Positions 7,984-16,873 of a DNA stretch of 64,000 nt are shown in pieces. The notes under the pieces are model-generated. The model saw nothing but the letters and a program-made list of their open reading frames with translations, made no database searches and was not told the DNA's origin. The stretch's first letter is position 1. Every line of letters begins with the position of its first letter. This DNA is from Clostridiales bacterium. Lineage in GTDB: Bacteria; Bacillota; Clostridia; Christensenellales; CAG-138. The DNA lies in contig SFNQ01000017.1 in NCBI GenBank assembly GCA_004554165.1, positions 4,518 to 68,517 on the forward strand. The letters run 5' to 3'. A program made the translations under genes and the position numbers.

Positions 7984-10116
7984 ATGAGTACCACTGATTC
8001 GCTGACCGATGTCTATGTTTATGAGAACTCCCAGCTTCTGGAGCAGTTGGAGGAAATGCTGCTTGACAGCGAAAAGCAGGGCGTGCTGGAAAAGTCCCAC
8101 ATCGACGAGATTTTCCGCGTCATGCACACCATCAAGGGTTCCTCCGCCATGATGGGCTACGAGGGGCTGACCAAGCTAGCGCACAGCATGGAGGACATGT
8201 TCGCGCCGCTCAGACAGGACCCGAATGTCCCCATGGATATTTGGGAGCCCATCATCAGCCTCGTGCTGGAGTGCATCGATTTCTTTAAGGATGAGATTGC
8301 CAAGGTCCAGGACGGCCTGCTGCCGGACGGCGAGGTGGAGTCGCTTCACCAGCGCGCCGTGGAGCTGCTGCATAAAATCTCCGGCGAGCCCGCCGCCGAG
8401 GTTCCCGCCGCAAAGGATGAGATCGTCATGCCCGGCGACGCCGCGCCTGCGGCGTCCCTTCCTTCCGCTCAGGCCGCACCCGCCGGGGACGGCCCGCTGC
8501 ACTATTACAAAGCGCTCCTGCGCTTCACCAACGGCTGCTCCATGGAGAGCGTCCGCGCTTTCGCCGTGGTCAATTCCCTTGAGGGCCGCTATACGCGCAT
8601 TGCCCACGAACCGCAGGACCTGAACGTCAATTGCGACGAGGAGATTGTAAGCAACGGCTTCCGTCTCTACCTTGAATCCCCCTGCCCGGGCGACGAAATC
8701 GAGGCATGCCTCTCCGAAACGCTTTTCCTCCAGAGCCTCGAGTTTTCCGAGGTTTCCGCTGAAAGTCTGGCGGACGTATTCGGCGGCGAAGCCCCCGCTC
8801 CTGCTCCGACTCCTGCTACAGAAGCGCCTGCTGTCCCTCAGCCCGAAAAGCAGCCCGCGCCTGCCGCGGAGACCGGCGCCACAAAGCCCGCGCCCGCACC
8901 GAAAGCGGAGAGCAAGGACGGCGGCCACCGCGCCACCACGCAGAATTTCCTGAGCGTCAACGTAGGCAAGGTGGACAAGCTCATGGCCCTCGTCGGCGAG
9001 ATTGTCACAGCGGAGTCCATGGTAACCAAGCATCCCGAAATCGCGAACCTGAAGATTGAATCCTTCGAAAAGCAGGCGCGGCGTCTCGTACAGCTCACCG
9101 ACGAGTTGCAGGACGTGGTGATGTCCATCCGGATGGTGCCCATTTCCTCCACCTTCCACAAGATGCAGCGCATTGTGCGCGATATGTCGCACAACACCGG
9201 CAAGGAGGCCGAGCTGGTCCTCATCGGTGAGCAGACCGAGGTGGATAAGAACGTAATCGAAAACCTCTCCGATCCGCTGATGCATATGATCCGCAACAGC
9301 ATGGATCACGGGCTTGAGTCCAGGGAGGAGCGCATTGCCAAAGGCAAGCCCGCCTGCGGCCGAATCGAGCTTGCCGCGCGCAACACCGGCGGCGATATCA
9401 TTATTACCGTGTCCGACGACGGCAAGGGTCTGAACCGCGCGAAAATCATCAAGAAGGCGCAGGAGAAGGGGCTCACCGCAAAATCCGAGAACGATATCAG
9501 CGATCGCGAGGCCTACAACTTCATCCTTGCTCCCGGTTTTTCCACCAACGACGAGGTCACCGAGTATTCCGGCCGCGGCGTCGGCATGGACGTTGTCTGC
9601 ACCAACATCGAGAAAATGGGCGGCTCGGTTTCCATCGACAGCGAGCCCGGCAAGGGCATGACCACAACGCTGCACATTCCGCTGACGCTGGCCATTATCG
9701 ATGGCATGGACGTTCAGGTTGGCAAGAACCACTATATCATCCCGATTCTGAACATCCGCGAGTCCTTCGAGCTGTCCACACAGAACCTGATCGTGGAGCC
9801 GGACGGCTCCGAAAACATCATCATCCGCGGGCAGTGCTACCACGTCCGGCGGCTCCACCAGCTCCTTGGCGTACCCGACGCCAAGGAAAATATCCGCGAG
9901 GGCATTCTCATGCTGCTGGAAAACGAAAAGGGCGGCATCTGCCTGTTTGTGGATAAAATTGTGGGCGAGCAGCAGGTGGTAATCAAGCCGCTGCCAGGCT
10001 TTATCACCCGGCTTGTGGGCCGTCTGCCCTACATTTCCGGCTGTACCGTTCTCGGCAACGGTTCGATCAGCCTGATTCTTGATGTCAACAACCTGATCGG
10101 AAGTGCGGTCAACTGA
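7984..10116 (+). CDS. cheA: Chemotaxis histidine kinase CheA
   Basis: A 710-residue kinase with all five domains. P1/HPt carries His48 in MHTIKGSSAMMG. P2 (~165-265) is a CheY/CheB-binding module flanked by Ala/Pro linkers. P3 dimerisation starts at FLSVNVGKVDKLMALVGEIV. P4 ATPase has HMIRNSMDHGLE (N box), DDGKGLNRAKI and GRGVGMDVV (G boxes). P5 is CheW-like and begins about IDGMDVQVGK. The start ATG follows GAAGGAGAG. Alone with cheY here, cheA is separated from the cheW and cheR genes, which lie in the fliD operon. Confidence 0.97.
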   Translation: MSTTDSLTDVYVYENSQLLEQLEEMLLDSEKQGVLEKSHIDEIFRVMHTIKGSSAMMGYEGLTKLAHSMEDMFAPLRQDPNVPMDIWEPIISLVLECIDFFKDEIAKVQDGLLPDGEVESLHQRAVELLHKISGEPAAEVPAAKDEIVMPGDAAPAASLPSAQAAPAGDGPLHYYKALLRFTNGCSMESVRAFAVVNSLEGRYTRIAHEPQDLNVNCDEEIVSNGFRLYLESPCPGDEIEACLSETLFLQSLEFSEVSAESLADVFGGEAPAPAPTPATEAPAVPQPEKQPAPAAETGATKPAPAPKAESKDGGHRATTQNFLSVNVGKVDKLMALVGEIVTAESMVTKHPEIANLKIESFEKQARRLVQLTDELQDVVMSIRMVPISSTFHKMQRIVRDMSHNTGKEAELVLIGEQTEVDKNVIENLSDPLMHMIRNSMDHGLESREERIAKGKPACGRIELAARNTGGDIIITVSDDGKGLNRAKIIKKAQEKGLTAKSENDISDREAYNFILAPGFSTNDEVTEYSGRGVGMDVVCTNIEKMGGSVSIDSEPGKGMTTTLHIPLTLAIIDGMDVQVGKNHYIIPILNIRESFELSTQNLIVEPDGSENIIIRGQCYHVRRLHQLLGVPDAKENIREGILMLLENEKGGICLFVDKIVGEQQVVIKPLPGFITRLVGRLPYISGCTVLGNGSISLILDVNNLIGSAVN

Positions 10117-10138
10117 ATTTCGGCCCTCAGAGGTCCTT

Positions 10139-10173
10139 CAACGCCATGCAACACGTTTGCATGGCGTTTTAAT
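10139..10173 (+). terminator. Rho-independent terminator after cheA
   Basis: AACGCCATGCA (10140-10150) pairs perfectly with TGCATGGCGTT (10158-10168), followed by TTTAA. It lies 23 bases after the cheA stop. Confidence 0.8.
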
Positions 10174-10210
10174 CCGAAAGCTCCGCGTTGCAGGCGGAGC
10201 TTTCGGATTA
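10170..10210. repeat. Perfect 17-bp hairpin between convergent genes
   Basis: TAATCCGAAAGCTCCGC (10170-10186) and its exact complement (10194-10210) enclose a 7-base loop. There is no long T run on either side, so it may support termination or RNA stability between cheA and the convergent hemerythrin gene. Confidence 0.7.
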
Positions 10211-10260
10211 CAAAAAGAGGGGCGGCCATTGCTTCCGCCGCCGCTCCGGTTTTTGCGCGC

Positions 10261-11130
10261 TCAGATTGTCCAGACGCAGACCACCGACGGTCCAAGCTCC
10301 GAGCTGAACAGCAGCCTGCAAAGCGGTTGCTCCTTTATAAAATAGCTCTTTGCCTCCGCATGGCGGAGTACGCGCCGTCTGATAATGCGCCCGCCTCCCT
10401 GCCCGTACAGGGCAAGCGAGCGCACCGCCATGTCGCCGAAAAGCTGCTGCAGAGCCGAGACGACCATCTCGTCTACCGCGCGCACGGAGCGACCGGCAAG
10501 TCCGCCGATCATGCGAAGCACCAGCAGTTCCTCCATGGCAAAGACGAAGCGATAGGCAGGCCCGTCCGCAGCGCCGGTCTCGATATCGAAAATGCTGAAC
10601 AGCTCGCTGCCGGAAAAGCCGCCGGCATAATTCCTGTCCGAAACCTCCGCCGAAACGCGGAACACCTGCTGCGCCGTCTGGATGAACACGGCCTCCACGG
10701 CATGGGCAATGCTGTCGTCGCAGCCGTCAATACGCGCTACCCTGCCTACGATCGCCTGATCTGCATTCATCACATGGTAGAGCAGCCAGCTGGTCAGCAC
10801 GCCCTCCAGACGCTTCACGGAGGCGGGCGCATAGTTGGTCTCCTCCAGCTCCTTCTCCATATAGCCCACCGCCTCAATAAGCGATTCGTGCTGGCGCTTG
10901 TGCTGTTCCAAGCCCGAATAGCCGACGGAACGCTGGTATGCCTCCTCGTCCGCAAAGTGCTGCAGCGTATAGTTTTTCAGATATTTCACCGCTTCCATGC
11001 AGATGCGCCGGTTGCGCTGGGAATCCTCCTGTTCGAGCACGCTGGAAACACGGTTCACCGCGGTGAACAGCGCCCTGTGCTGCCGGTCAATCTGCTCCAC
11101 GCCCAGCGCGTAGCTGTCGTCCCAGACCAT
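10261..11130 (-). CDS. Hemerythrin domain fused to CheX/CheC-like domain
   Basis: A 289-residue cytoplasmic protein. Residues 1-128 are a bacteriohemerythrin: all seven diiron ligands are visible, His18, His58 and Glu62 (QHFADEE), His77 and His81 (EQHKRQHE), His119 and Asp124 (YHVMNAD). Such domains bind O2 reversibly or sense it. Residues ~135-289 look like the CheC/CheX/FliY CheY-P phosphatase fold, with a Gly-rich beta region and the helix DEMVVSALQQLFGDM; the catalytic E-x2/3-N pair of active CheX is not intact (Q and G/D there), so it may bind CheY without cleaving the phosphate. It lies between cheA and a cheY, starts at ATG (11128-11130) with GGAGGAG upstream, and has no clear SigD signal. 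The hemerythrin call is firm, the second domain less so. Confidence 0.75.
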   Translation of the reverse strand: MVWDDSYALGVEQIDRQHRALFTAVNRVSSVLEQEDSQRNRRICMEAVKYLKNYTLQHFADEEAYQRSVGYSGLEQHKRQHESLIEAVGYMEKELEETNYAPASVKRLEGVLTSWLLYHVMNADQAIVGRVARIDGCDDSIAHAVEAVFIQTAQQVFRVSAEVSDRNYAGGFSGSELFSIFDIETGAADGPAYRFVFAMEELLVLRMIGGLAGRSVRAVDEMVVSALQQLFGDMAVRSLALYGQGGGRIIRRRVLRHAEAKSYFIKEQPLCRLLFSSELGPSVVCVWTI

Positions 11131-11280
11131 CGTTCTCCTCCTTCTTCTCCTGTCGCAGTCTGAGCCTGCGTCATATCACGCCCCCGCAGGAGCACGGCGG
11201 CAGGCCAAACGGCCCGTCTCCCCGCTGCTTCCCTCTGCGGTTCGGATCAAATACCGCGCGCATCGCAGGCCCGATGGGAA

Positions 11281-11324
11281 ACAAAACATGGCCGGCGGCT
11301 CGCAAACGCAATTGCCCGGCCATG
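11281..11324 (-). terminator. Terminator of the fliD-cheY operon
   Basis: CATGGCCGG (11287-11295) and CCGGCCATG (11316-11324) form a stem followed on the minus strand by TTTTGT. The rest of 11131-11420 holds no gene; a CCGGGGAACCCCCGG hairpin lies near 11370. Confidence 0.65.
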
Positions 11325-11420
11325 GGTTCTATTAAATTCAATCCCGGCGTTCTCTGCCCTGCCAAGCCGGGGGTTCCCCGGTTTTTGGCCTGGCTCCGTC
11401 AAAAGCGAGTCTCTCCCTGC

Positions 11421-11774
11421 CTACAGCTTTGCCAGCGCCGCCGTGATCGTTTCCTCCTTGAACGGCTTGACAACAAAGCCCTTCGCGCCCGCCATGACAG
11501 CGTCGCGCACCATGGACTCCTGCCCAAGGGCAGATACCATGATGACCTTTGCGCCCGGGTCCGCTTTGCGGATTGCAATCAGCGCTTCAAGCCCGTTCAT
11601 CTCAGGCATGGTGATATCCATGGTAACGATATCCGGGTGTAATTCGGCGTATTTCTGCACTGCAACAGCGCCGTTCTCCGCCTCGCCGGCAACCTCGTAA
11701 CCGTTCTTTGATACGATATTCCGGATCGAGACCCGCATAAAAGCCGCGTCGTCTACGATAAGAACTCTCTTCAT
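11421..11774 (-). CDS. cheY: Chemotaxis response regulator CheY (copy 2)
   Basis: A 117-residue receiver nearly the same as the cheY at 7527-7883, sharing LIVDDAAFMRVSIRNI, EVAGEAENGA, TMDITMPEM and KVIMVSALGQE. Phosphoacceptor Asp, Ser and Lys are all present. The chosen start ATG (11772-11774) has GGAGG seven bases upstream; a TTG two codons earlier is less likely. It is the last gene of the fliD operon, 15 bases after cheR. The two copies differ mostly at the C-terminal helix, so they may divide targets or simply back each other up. Confidence 0.93.
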   Translation of the reverse strand: MKRVLIVDDAAFMRVSIRNIVSKNGYEVAGEAENGAVAVQKYAELHPDIVTMDITMPEMNGLEALIAIRKADPGAKVIMVSALGQESMVRDAVMAGAKGFVVKPFKEETITAALAKL

Positions 11775-11789
11775 GTTCAAACCTCCAAG

Positions 11790-12617
11790 TTATGATTTGA
11801 TCGCCGCTGTCTCGGCGGGACGCTGGTAAACGGACGGCTGCAAATAGACAAAATCCGTTTTCAGGTTCACAAGCGTCTCGGACATACCGATAATCAGGTA
11901 CCCGCCCGGTTTCAATGCGTCATACAGGCGCTTGGTGAGTGCCTGCCGGGTGGGCTGATCGAAATAGATCATTACGTTGCGGCAGAAGATAACGTCATAG
12001 GCGCGCGTAAGCCAATGCGCGGTATCGTTTAAATTGAAATATTTGTACTGTATGAGCGACTTGAGCGCCGGTTTGACCGCATATTCCGTTTCACTGCGCT
12101 TGTCAAAATACTGAGTAACCCAGGCTTTGGGGAGCTTTGATATCTTGTCCTGGCTGTAAACGCCCGCCCGCGCCTGCTCCAGCACGTTGTCGGAGATGTC
12201 GGAAGCTTCTATCTTGATCTGTCGCGCCGCAACGCCAAAGAAGTTTGAAACGACCATGGCCAGGGAATACGGCTCCTCGCCGGAAGAACTGGCGGCGCTC
12301 CATATCCGGCGGTTCGCGTGGGAAATGTCTGCCTTCCATGCGGGAAAGACCTTTTTGGTCAGGAAATCATAATGCCCCTCTTCGCGCATGAAGTAAGTGA
12401 AGTTCGTTGTCAGCTTTGAAACCAGAACGGAAAGCTCCTTGCCGCTGACGTCCCGCATCACGTCGTCAATGTAGGGGCCAAAGTCAGTATAGCCCCGCTT
12501 CTGGAGCATCATGCTGAGCCGGCCCTCAATGAGAAGACGTTTCTCGGCAAGATTGATGCCGAATTTTTTATACATGAAATCCCTAAGGCGAATAAAGTCC
12601 TTATCGCTGATCTTCAT
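11790..12617 (-). CDS. cheR: Chemoreceptor methyltransferase CheR
   Basis: A 275-residue SAM-dependent methyltransferase that methylates glutamates of the MCP. The all-alpha N-terminal domain (LRDFMYKKFGINLAEKRLLI) and the SAM-binding C-terminal domain are both complete: NFTYFMREEGHYDFL, WSAASSSGEEPYSLAM (motif I), DVIFCRNVMIYFD (motif IV-like) and LKPGGYLIIGMSE. Length is normal. The start ATG (12615-12617) follows the cheW stop by 7 bases. No cheB is adjacent; it lies in the fliF operon at 22347-23432. Confidence 0.95.
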   Translation of the reverse strand: MKISDKDFIRLRDFMYKKFGINLAEKRLLIEGRLSMMLQKRGYTDFGPYIDDVMRDVSGKELSVLVSKLTTNFTYFMREEGHYDFLTKKVFPAWKADISHANRRIWSAASSSGEEPYSLAMVVSNFFGVAARQIKIEASDISDNVLEQARAGVYSQDKISKLPKAWVTQYFDKRSETEYAVKPALKSLIQYKYFNLNDTAHWLTRAYDVIFCRNVMIYFDQPTRQALTKRLYDALKPGGYLIIGMSETLVNLKTDFVYLQPSVYQRPAETAAIKS

Positions 12618-12624
12618 AAGCGGT

Positions 12625-13098
12625 TTAACCTTGAATGTCCATGAGTTTATCGCAGTCCAGCAGGAGCTGAATTCCCTGATTGACACTGCCAACGCTCTTA
12701 AGATAGCGCATGCTGGCTTCTGTGGCCTGCTCATCCGGCAGGGGCATGCGCTCCGACTCCGGAATCCGCATGACCGACTGCACCTCGTCCACAATCAGGC
12801 CAAGGGATACGCCGTCATTATCCAGATTGATGATGCAGGTGTGCTCGGTGTATTCCTGCTCCGGCAGGCCAAAGCGCATCCGCACGTCCATGACGGGGAT
12901 GACATCGCCGCGCACGTTGATAATCCCCTTAATGCAGCCCGGCAAAAAGGGAATGGGCGTAAGCGGCATCGGCTCTATGATTTCAATCACATAATGGATT
13001 TCAATTGCATAGTCCTGCTCTCCAATGGTAAAGACCAGAAAACGGTCCTCCTTGGTATTGGATTCCGTTTCCTGCAAGTCCTGAACCTTTGTCTCCAT
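12625..13098 (-). CDS. cheW: Chemotaxis coupling protein CheW
   Basis: A 157-residue adaptor that links CheA to the receptor tips. Typical features are FLVFTIGEQDYAIEIHYVIE, IPFLPGCIKGIINVRGDVIP and LIVDEVQSVMRI. The start ATG (13096-13098) follows GAGGAG by seven bases; an in-frame upstream ATG at 13128 lacks a site and would overlap yaaR. It lies in the fliD operon between yaaR and cheR. Confidence 0.95.
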   Translation of the reverse strand: METKVQDLQETESNTKEDRFLVFTIGEQDYAIEIHYVIEIIEPMPLTPIPFLPGCIKGIINVRGDVIPVMDVRMRFGLPEQEYTEHTCIINLDNDGVSLGLIVDEVQSVMRIPESERMPLPDEQATEASMRYLKSVGSVNQGIQLLLDCDKLMDIQG

Positions 13099-13124
13099 AT
13101 CGTTTCTCCTCGCTGTGGTACTGT

Positions 13125-13577
13125 TCACATCAACAAATCGACCAGCATTCCGCGGATATCGTCCACGCTGCTCAGCAGCGCCAGATGATCCGCCTCCTCA
13201 GAAAGCAGGGCCTTGAGGATTTCGTCCAGCTTCTCATTGACACACTGGATGATGGCGTAGGTCTTGTTGCGTCCGCGCATGTCAAACTTCCGAAATTTAC
13301 GGAAAGCGAAGCCGTTGCTCACCGTTTCGTCCAGAAGTTTTCGTATCATCTCCCGGTAGCGGTGAAATTCCCGCAGATCCGCCCGCTTGGCCATGCGCTC
13401 TCCCTGCTCGGCAATGCTGCCCACAAGCTGGGAAATGTAAGCCTGATAGCGGCTTTCGGAAAGCTCCGTCAGGTGCCTTGAAAAAGGAACGCTGCTGGCG
13501 CTTGGCTGCGCTGCCTCATCCCGCGGGAGCCGGGCTGCCGGATCCGCCAGCGGTTGGTCGATCTTTTGTATCTTCAT
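13125..13577 (-). CDS. yaaR: YaaR family protein (DUF327)
   Basis: A 150-residue soluble protein, the usual size for YaaR. Conserved stretches are SQLVGSIAEQGERMAKRADL, FHRYREMIRKLLDETVSNGF, RGRNKTYAIIQCVNEKLDEI and DDIRGMLVDLLM. The function of the family is not known. Its place between fliT and cheW in a SigD-controlled operon suggests a motility-linked role. No clear ribosome binding site is seen before the ATG (13575-13577), so it may depend on reading through from fliT, whose stop is 21 bases upstream. Confidence 0.8.
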   Translation of the reverse strand: MKIQKIDQPLADPAARLPRDEAAQPSASSVPFSRHLTELSESRYQAYISQLVGSIAEQGERMAKRADLREFHRYREMIRKLLDETVSNGFAFRKFRKFDMRGRNKTYAIIQCVNEKLDEILKALLSEEADHLALLSSVDDIRGMLVDLLM

Positions 13578-13598
13578 AGTCGCTCATGCAGCGGCGCT

Positions 13599-14030
13599 CT
13601 AGCGGCGCGTATCCACCTGCTGCCCCTCTTCCTCCTCCTGCACGGGGTTGTAGGCCATGATGCTGCGCTGCCCGTCCCTGACGTCCTTGAGTTCGTTCAT
13701 GAGATTCTCCTGTGCAGCCAGAATCAGTTCCCGCGCCCGCGTGTCCAGCGTCTGGATGCGTTTGAGCAGGGCTATGATCGTCTCTTCCTCAAGCGCGATG
13801 CGCCGTTGCTCCGCTTCATCCGGCGCATAGCCGGAGTCCTCCAGGAACTTGAGTTGCCGGTCCAGCCGGTCCGCCTCGTCCATAAAGCTTCGCCGCTGTT
13901 CGAAAATGGAGAGGACGGCGGTGAGTTGTTCGTCGTCTTCTCCGCTGCTTTCCAGTTTGGAAACCATGGTCTCGGTCAACTCCCGGATGGCGTTGACGGC
14001 GTTGGTCTTGTCGTGTATCAGTTTATACAC
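13599..14030 (-). CDS. fliT: FliT-like flagellar chaperone
   Basis: A ~143-residue, highly charged, helical protein (ELTETMVSKLES, RRSFMDEADRLDRQLKFLED, RRIALEEETIIALLKRIQTL) placed directly after fliS, the position of fliT in Bacillus. FliT binds the filament cap protein FliD before export. Sequence similarity in this family is weak, so the call rests mainly on position, size and coiled-coil character. The likely start is GTG (14028-14030) with GGGGAGG upstream; a TTG at 14051 in the same frame is the alternative. Confidence 0.7.
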   Translation of the reverse strand: MYKLIHDKTNAVNAIRELTETMVSKLESSGEDDEQLTAVLSIFEQRRSFMDEADRLDRQLKFLEDSGYAPDEAEQRRIALEEETIIALLKRIQTLDTRARELILAAQENLMNELKDVRDGQRSIMAYNPVQEEEEGQQVDTRR

Positions 14031-14054
14031 GGCGCCTCCCCTGCCGGCCAAGGT

Positions 14055-14456
14055 CTACTCCTCAACGGCAAAGGCGCGCGCGCTCCCATTGCGCACGGAA
14101 ACCCATGCCTCCCGCAAGCTCTCCACGATCTCCAGCAGCGGCGGGATCCGCGAACGATCCTTTTGCAGGTTGATCTGAATCAGCTCCTGCAACATGAAAT
14201 CATACAGCTTCATCAGCTCCTCGGAGATGGGGTAGCTGAGGTCCAGACTGCACAGGAGTTCGGATACGATATCCTCTGCCCGGGACAGGTGCTGGTTGAC
14301 CTTTTCATATTCCCTGTTCTCCAGAAAGATATCGGAAAGCTTGATCTGTTTGATCAGAGCATCGTACAGCATGACGACCAAATCCATGGGGCTTGCGGTC
14401 ATTACGCTGTCGTTCTGATATTTGTTCAAAAGCGCTGCGTCACTGGTTGCGTACAA
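14055..14456 (-). CDS. fliS: Flagellar export chaperone FliS
   Basis: A 133-residue helical chaperone that binds the flagellin C-terminus and, in Bacillus, also FliW. Family signature: LLNKYQNDSVMTASPMDLVVMLYDALIKQI. The start is TTG (14454-14456) with AGGAGG nine bases upstream; no ATG fits this N-terminus. It lies 40 bases downstream of fliD. Confidence 0.93.
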   Translation of the reverse strand: MYATSDAALLNKYQNDSVMTASPMDLVVMLYDALIKQIKLSDIFLENREYEKVNQHLSRAEDIVSELLCSLDLSYPISEELMKLYDFMLQELIQINLQKDRSRIPPLLEIVESLREAWVSVRNGSARAFAVEE

Positions 14457-14496
14457 GGCTCAGTTCCTCCTGTTTCCGTTGCATCGCGTGCCGCCA

Positions 14497-16749
14497 TCAG
14501 GCGGAGAGTCCCAGCTGTGAGGATAGCCAGCTCTGCTGGGACTGCATCTCGGAAAGCGCCGTCTCCAGCTTGCTGAACTGGGCCCAGTATTTTTCTTCCT
14601 TCTCGGACATCTTCGTCAGCATCTCGCTGAGCTTCTCCGTATAGTTGCTGATGGACTTCTGCTCGTTCACGATGTTCTTGGAACGCATGGTGCTGTTGAA
14701 GCTCGTAAAGAATGCGTTCATCCTCGTGAACAGGCCGGCTTCGGACTTTTGCGTACCGTTAACGCTGCTGACGGAGGTGTCCGCCGTGCCGTCGCTGCCG
14801 GTGGAGACGGCGGAAAGCACCTTCTGCACTGCGTCCGGATCCTTTTCCAGCGCGGCGCGGAGCTTGCTCTCGTCCAGCTGGAGCTTGCCCTGCTCCGTGC
14901 GCCAGCTGTCGGTCTTCCAGGCAACCGTGGAGATGCCGATGTCATAGGCGGACATGCCCGTGTCCCCGACCTTGACCGCCAAGGCGCTGCGCAGATTCGT
15001 CAAAAGGCTGCCGATGGTGGAATCGTTGCGGAGGATGCCGCTCTTTGCCTTTTCGTCCCAGAGCTCCGCTTCCTTCTCGCTCATTTCGCTCCGCTGGTCC
15101 TCGGTCAGCGGCGTATAGGTCCTGTAGGCCTTTTCATAATACTTGCCGTTGAGGTCGACGACGAGCTTGTTATAATCCTCAATAAAGCTCTTGATCGCGC
15201 TGATGGTCGGCTCCACGTCGCGCTCCACGCTGACCTGCAGCGGGCTCTGCGCCTCGGTCAGCTCGCCGGTGATCTGGAAGGTCATCCCGTCCAGCGTGAA
15301 GCTGTTGGAGGACTGCACGACCTCCCGCGTCACGCCGTTGCTCTCCACCTTCATCAGCGCGTCCGTGCCGCTCAGGGAGGCGCTGCCGTTCATGGACAGG
15401 CCGAACACGTCCTCCAGCTCACCAAAGTCGAAGGTAAGCCGGGCGCTGCTGCCGGTCTCGTCGCTGGCAATCTGGAAAGAGTCCGTCAGCTCGCTGTAGG
15501 AGAAGGTGGCCTTTGCCTGCTGGTCTCCGTTGATGGTGCTCATCATGCCCGAAAGGGTCGTTGTCCTGGTATTGAAGGTAAAGTCCTTGCCGTTGACCGT
15601 GACGGTCACCTCGTCGGACAGCGTGTGGCCCAGCTTGCGCGCTGCGGTCTGCAGGCTGTCGCTGCGGTTGATCCTGCCCGCCGTGGTGTGCTCGCCCGCC
15701 TCAATGCCGGTAACGCTGTCCTTGCCGAAGATGGCGCCCTCCAGCCGGATCGCCTCCGTGCCGGAGGAATTGCGGAAGATGAACGCGCCCGTAGCATCGT
15801 CGATGGACATCTTTACGCCCGCGCCGGAGGTATTGATCTGGTTCATGACCTCCGAAATGGTCATGTTCTCCGTGATATTAAAATCTGTTTCGTTGATGCG
15901 GAAGGAATAATCGCCGCTGAGCTCCTGCCCCTTGAGGCTGGCCAGCTCTTTAAAGGTCATGCTCCCGTCGATGACGCTCTTCTTGGCGGCAGGTCCCTCC
16001 ATGGCAAAGCCGCCGTCCGTTGCGAAGGCCTTTCCTGTGATGTTCCCCAGGGACAGGGCGGTGTCGCTGCCGATGGTGTCACTCTTGATGGAGAAGGTTT
16101 TGTTGGCGTAATCAATGGACAGGGTGGCGTTTGCCTTTTCGGAGTCGTTGATCCGGCTCTGCACCTGGGCAAGCGTTGCGCTCTGTTCAAAGGTAAAGGT
16201 TTCGCCGTTGACGCTGAAGGAGAGGTTCTCGCCCGCGCCGAGGCCGAACTGAGTCGCAAGCTCTGCAATGGTGCTGTCCGCGGACAGCGCGGCGTCGGAA
16301 GCGATCGTCCCGCTGGCCTGGGCCTGCAGGTACATGCCGCTCTGCCCGGCCGCCTCCGTCTGGCTGGAATTGACGATGCCCGTAACGCCCGCGGCGGTTG
16401 CGCGGGAGGCGGACAGAATCCTGAAGTTCGTCGGCATGGCGTTGGCGGTTCCCGTCACGCGCACGGCCGAATTTGTGTCCATCGTGACCTTGTAGGCGTT
16501 ATAGGCCGCGTTCTTGGTCAGGCTTTTTTCGCCCAGCACACTGAAATAATCGTTGCGCAGGCTTGAAACGGAAGTGTTCAGCGCGGAATAGGCGTCGTAT
16601 CTCCACTGCGCCTTTTCCTTCTGCTGGAAGACCTTGTCGTACTTTGACTGTTCCGTAGCAAGCAGATTCTTGACAAGCGACTCCGTATCCATTCCGGAGA
16701 ACAGGCCGGTGATTCTCTGGGTTGAATAACCGTTCATATTGATCGCCAT
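14497..16749 (-). CDS. fliD: Filament cap protein FliD
   Basis: Caps the growing filament and assists flagellin folding after export. The N-terminus (STQRITGLFSGMDTESLVKN) and C-terminal helices (ISNYTEKLSEMLTKMSEKEE, WAQFSKLETALSEMQSQQS) are typical. At 750 residues it is much longer than the Bacillus protein (~500). The extra length is a middle region of three similar units, FSVNGETFTF...IN, FRINETDFNI...IN and VTVNGKDFTF...IN, resembling the flagellin_IN/hook_IN repeat and exposed on the filament tip. The start ATG (16747-16749) has GGAGG 11 bases upstream. It is the first gene of a SigD-type operon. Confidence 0.95.
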   Translation of the reverse strand: MAINMNGYSTQRITGLFSGMDTESLVKNLLATEQSKYDKVFQQKEKAQWRYDAYSALNTSVSSLRNDYFSVLGEKSLTKNAAYNAYKVTMDTNSAVRVTGTANAMPTNFRILSASRATAAGVTGIVNSSQTEAAGQSGMYLQAQASGTIASDAALSADSTIAELATQFGLGAGENLSFSVNGETFTFEQSATLAQVQSRINDSEKANATLSIDYANKTFSIKSDTIGSDTALSLGNITGKAFATDGGFAMEGPAAKKSVIDGSMTFKELASLKGQELSGDYSFRINETDFNITENMTISEVMNQINTSGAGVKMSIDDATGAFIFRNSSGTEAIRLEGAIFGKDSVTGIEAGEHTTAGRINRSDSLQTAARKLGHTLSDEVTVTVNGKDFTFNTRTTTLSGMMSTINGDQQAKATFSYSELTDSFQIASDETGSSARLTFDFGELEDVFGLSMNGSASLSGTDALMKVESNGVTREVVQSSNSFTLDGMTFQITGELTEAQSPLQVSVERDVEPTISAIKSFIEDYNKLVVDLNGKYYEKAYRTYTPLTEDQRSEMSEKEAELWDEKAKSGILRNDSTIGSLLTNLRSALAVKVGDTGMSAYDIGISTVAWKTDSWRTEQGKLQLDESKLRAALEKDPDAVQKVLSAVSTGSDGTADTSVSSVNGTQKSEAGLFTRMNAFFTSFNSTMRSKNIVNEQKSISNYTEKLSEMLTKMSEKEEKYWAQFSKLETALSEMQSQQSWLSSQLGLSA

Positions 16750-16815
16750 AATTCTTTGAACCTCCGCTCGATTCTATCGTTGAAGCAATACTTATGCTTT
16801 TTCCTTTCACTACTT

Positions 16816-16841
16816 ATATCGCCATTTTTTAGCTGGAATTA
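16816..16841 (-). promoter_or_regulatory. SigD-like promoter of the fliD operon
   Basis: Minus strand: TAAT (16838-16841), 14-base spacer, GGCGATAT (16816-16823), ~65 bases upstream of fliD and just after the 484-aa gene. The spacer is one base shorter than in the others. Confidence 0.6.
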
Positions 16842-16873
16842 ACCGCATGAAGGCGATTTTTATCCAAAAAGCG

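Noticed and set aside
11331..11380. SigA promoter for the hemerythrin-CheX gene
   Set aside because: Only a loose TTGAAT-like box was found and no matching -10; its promoter remains unknown.
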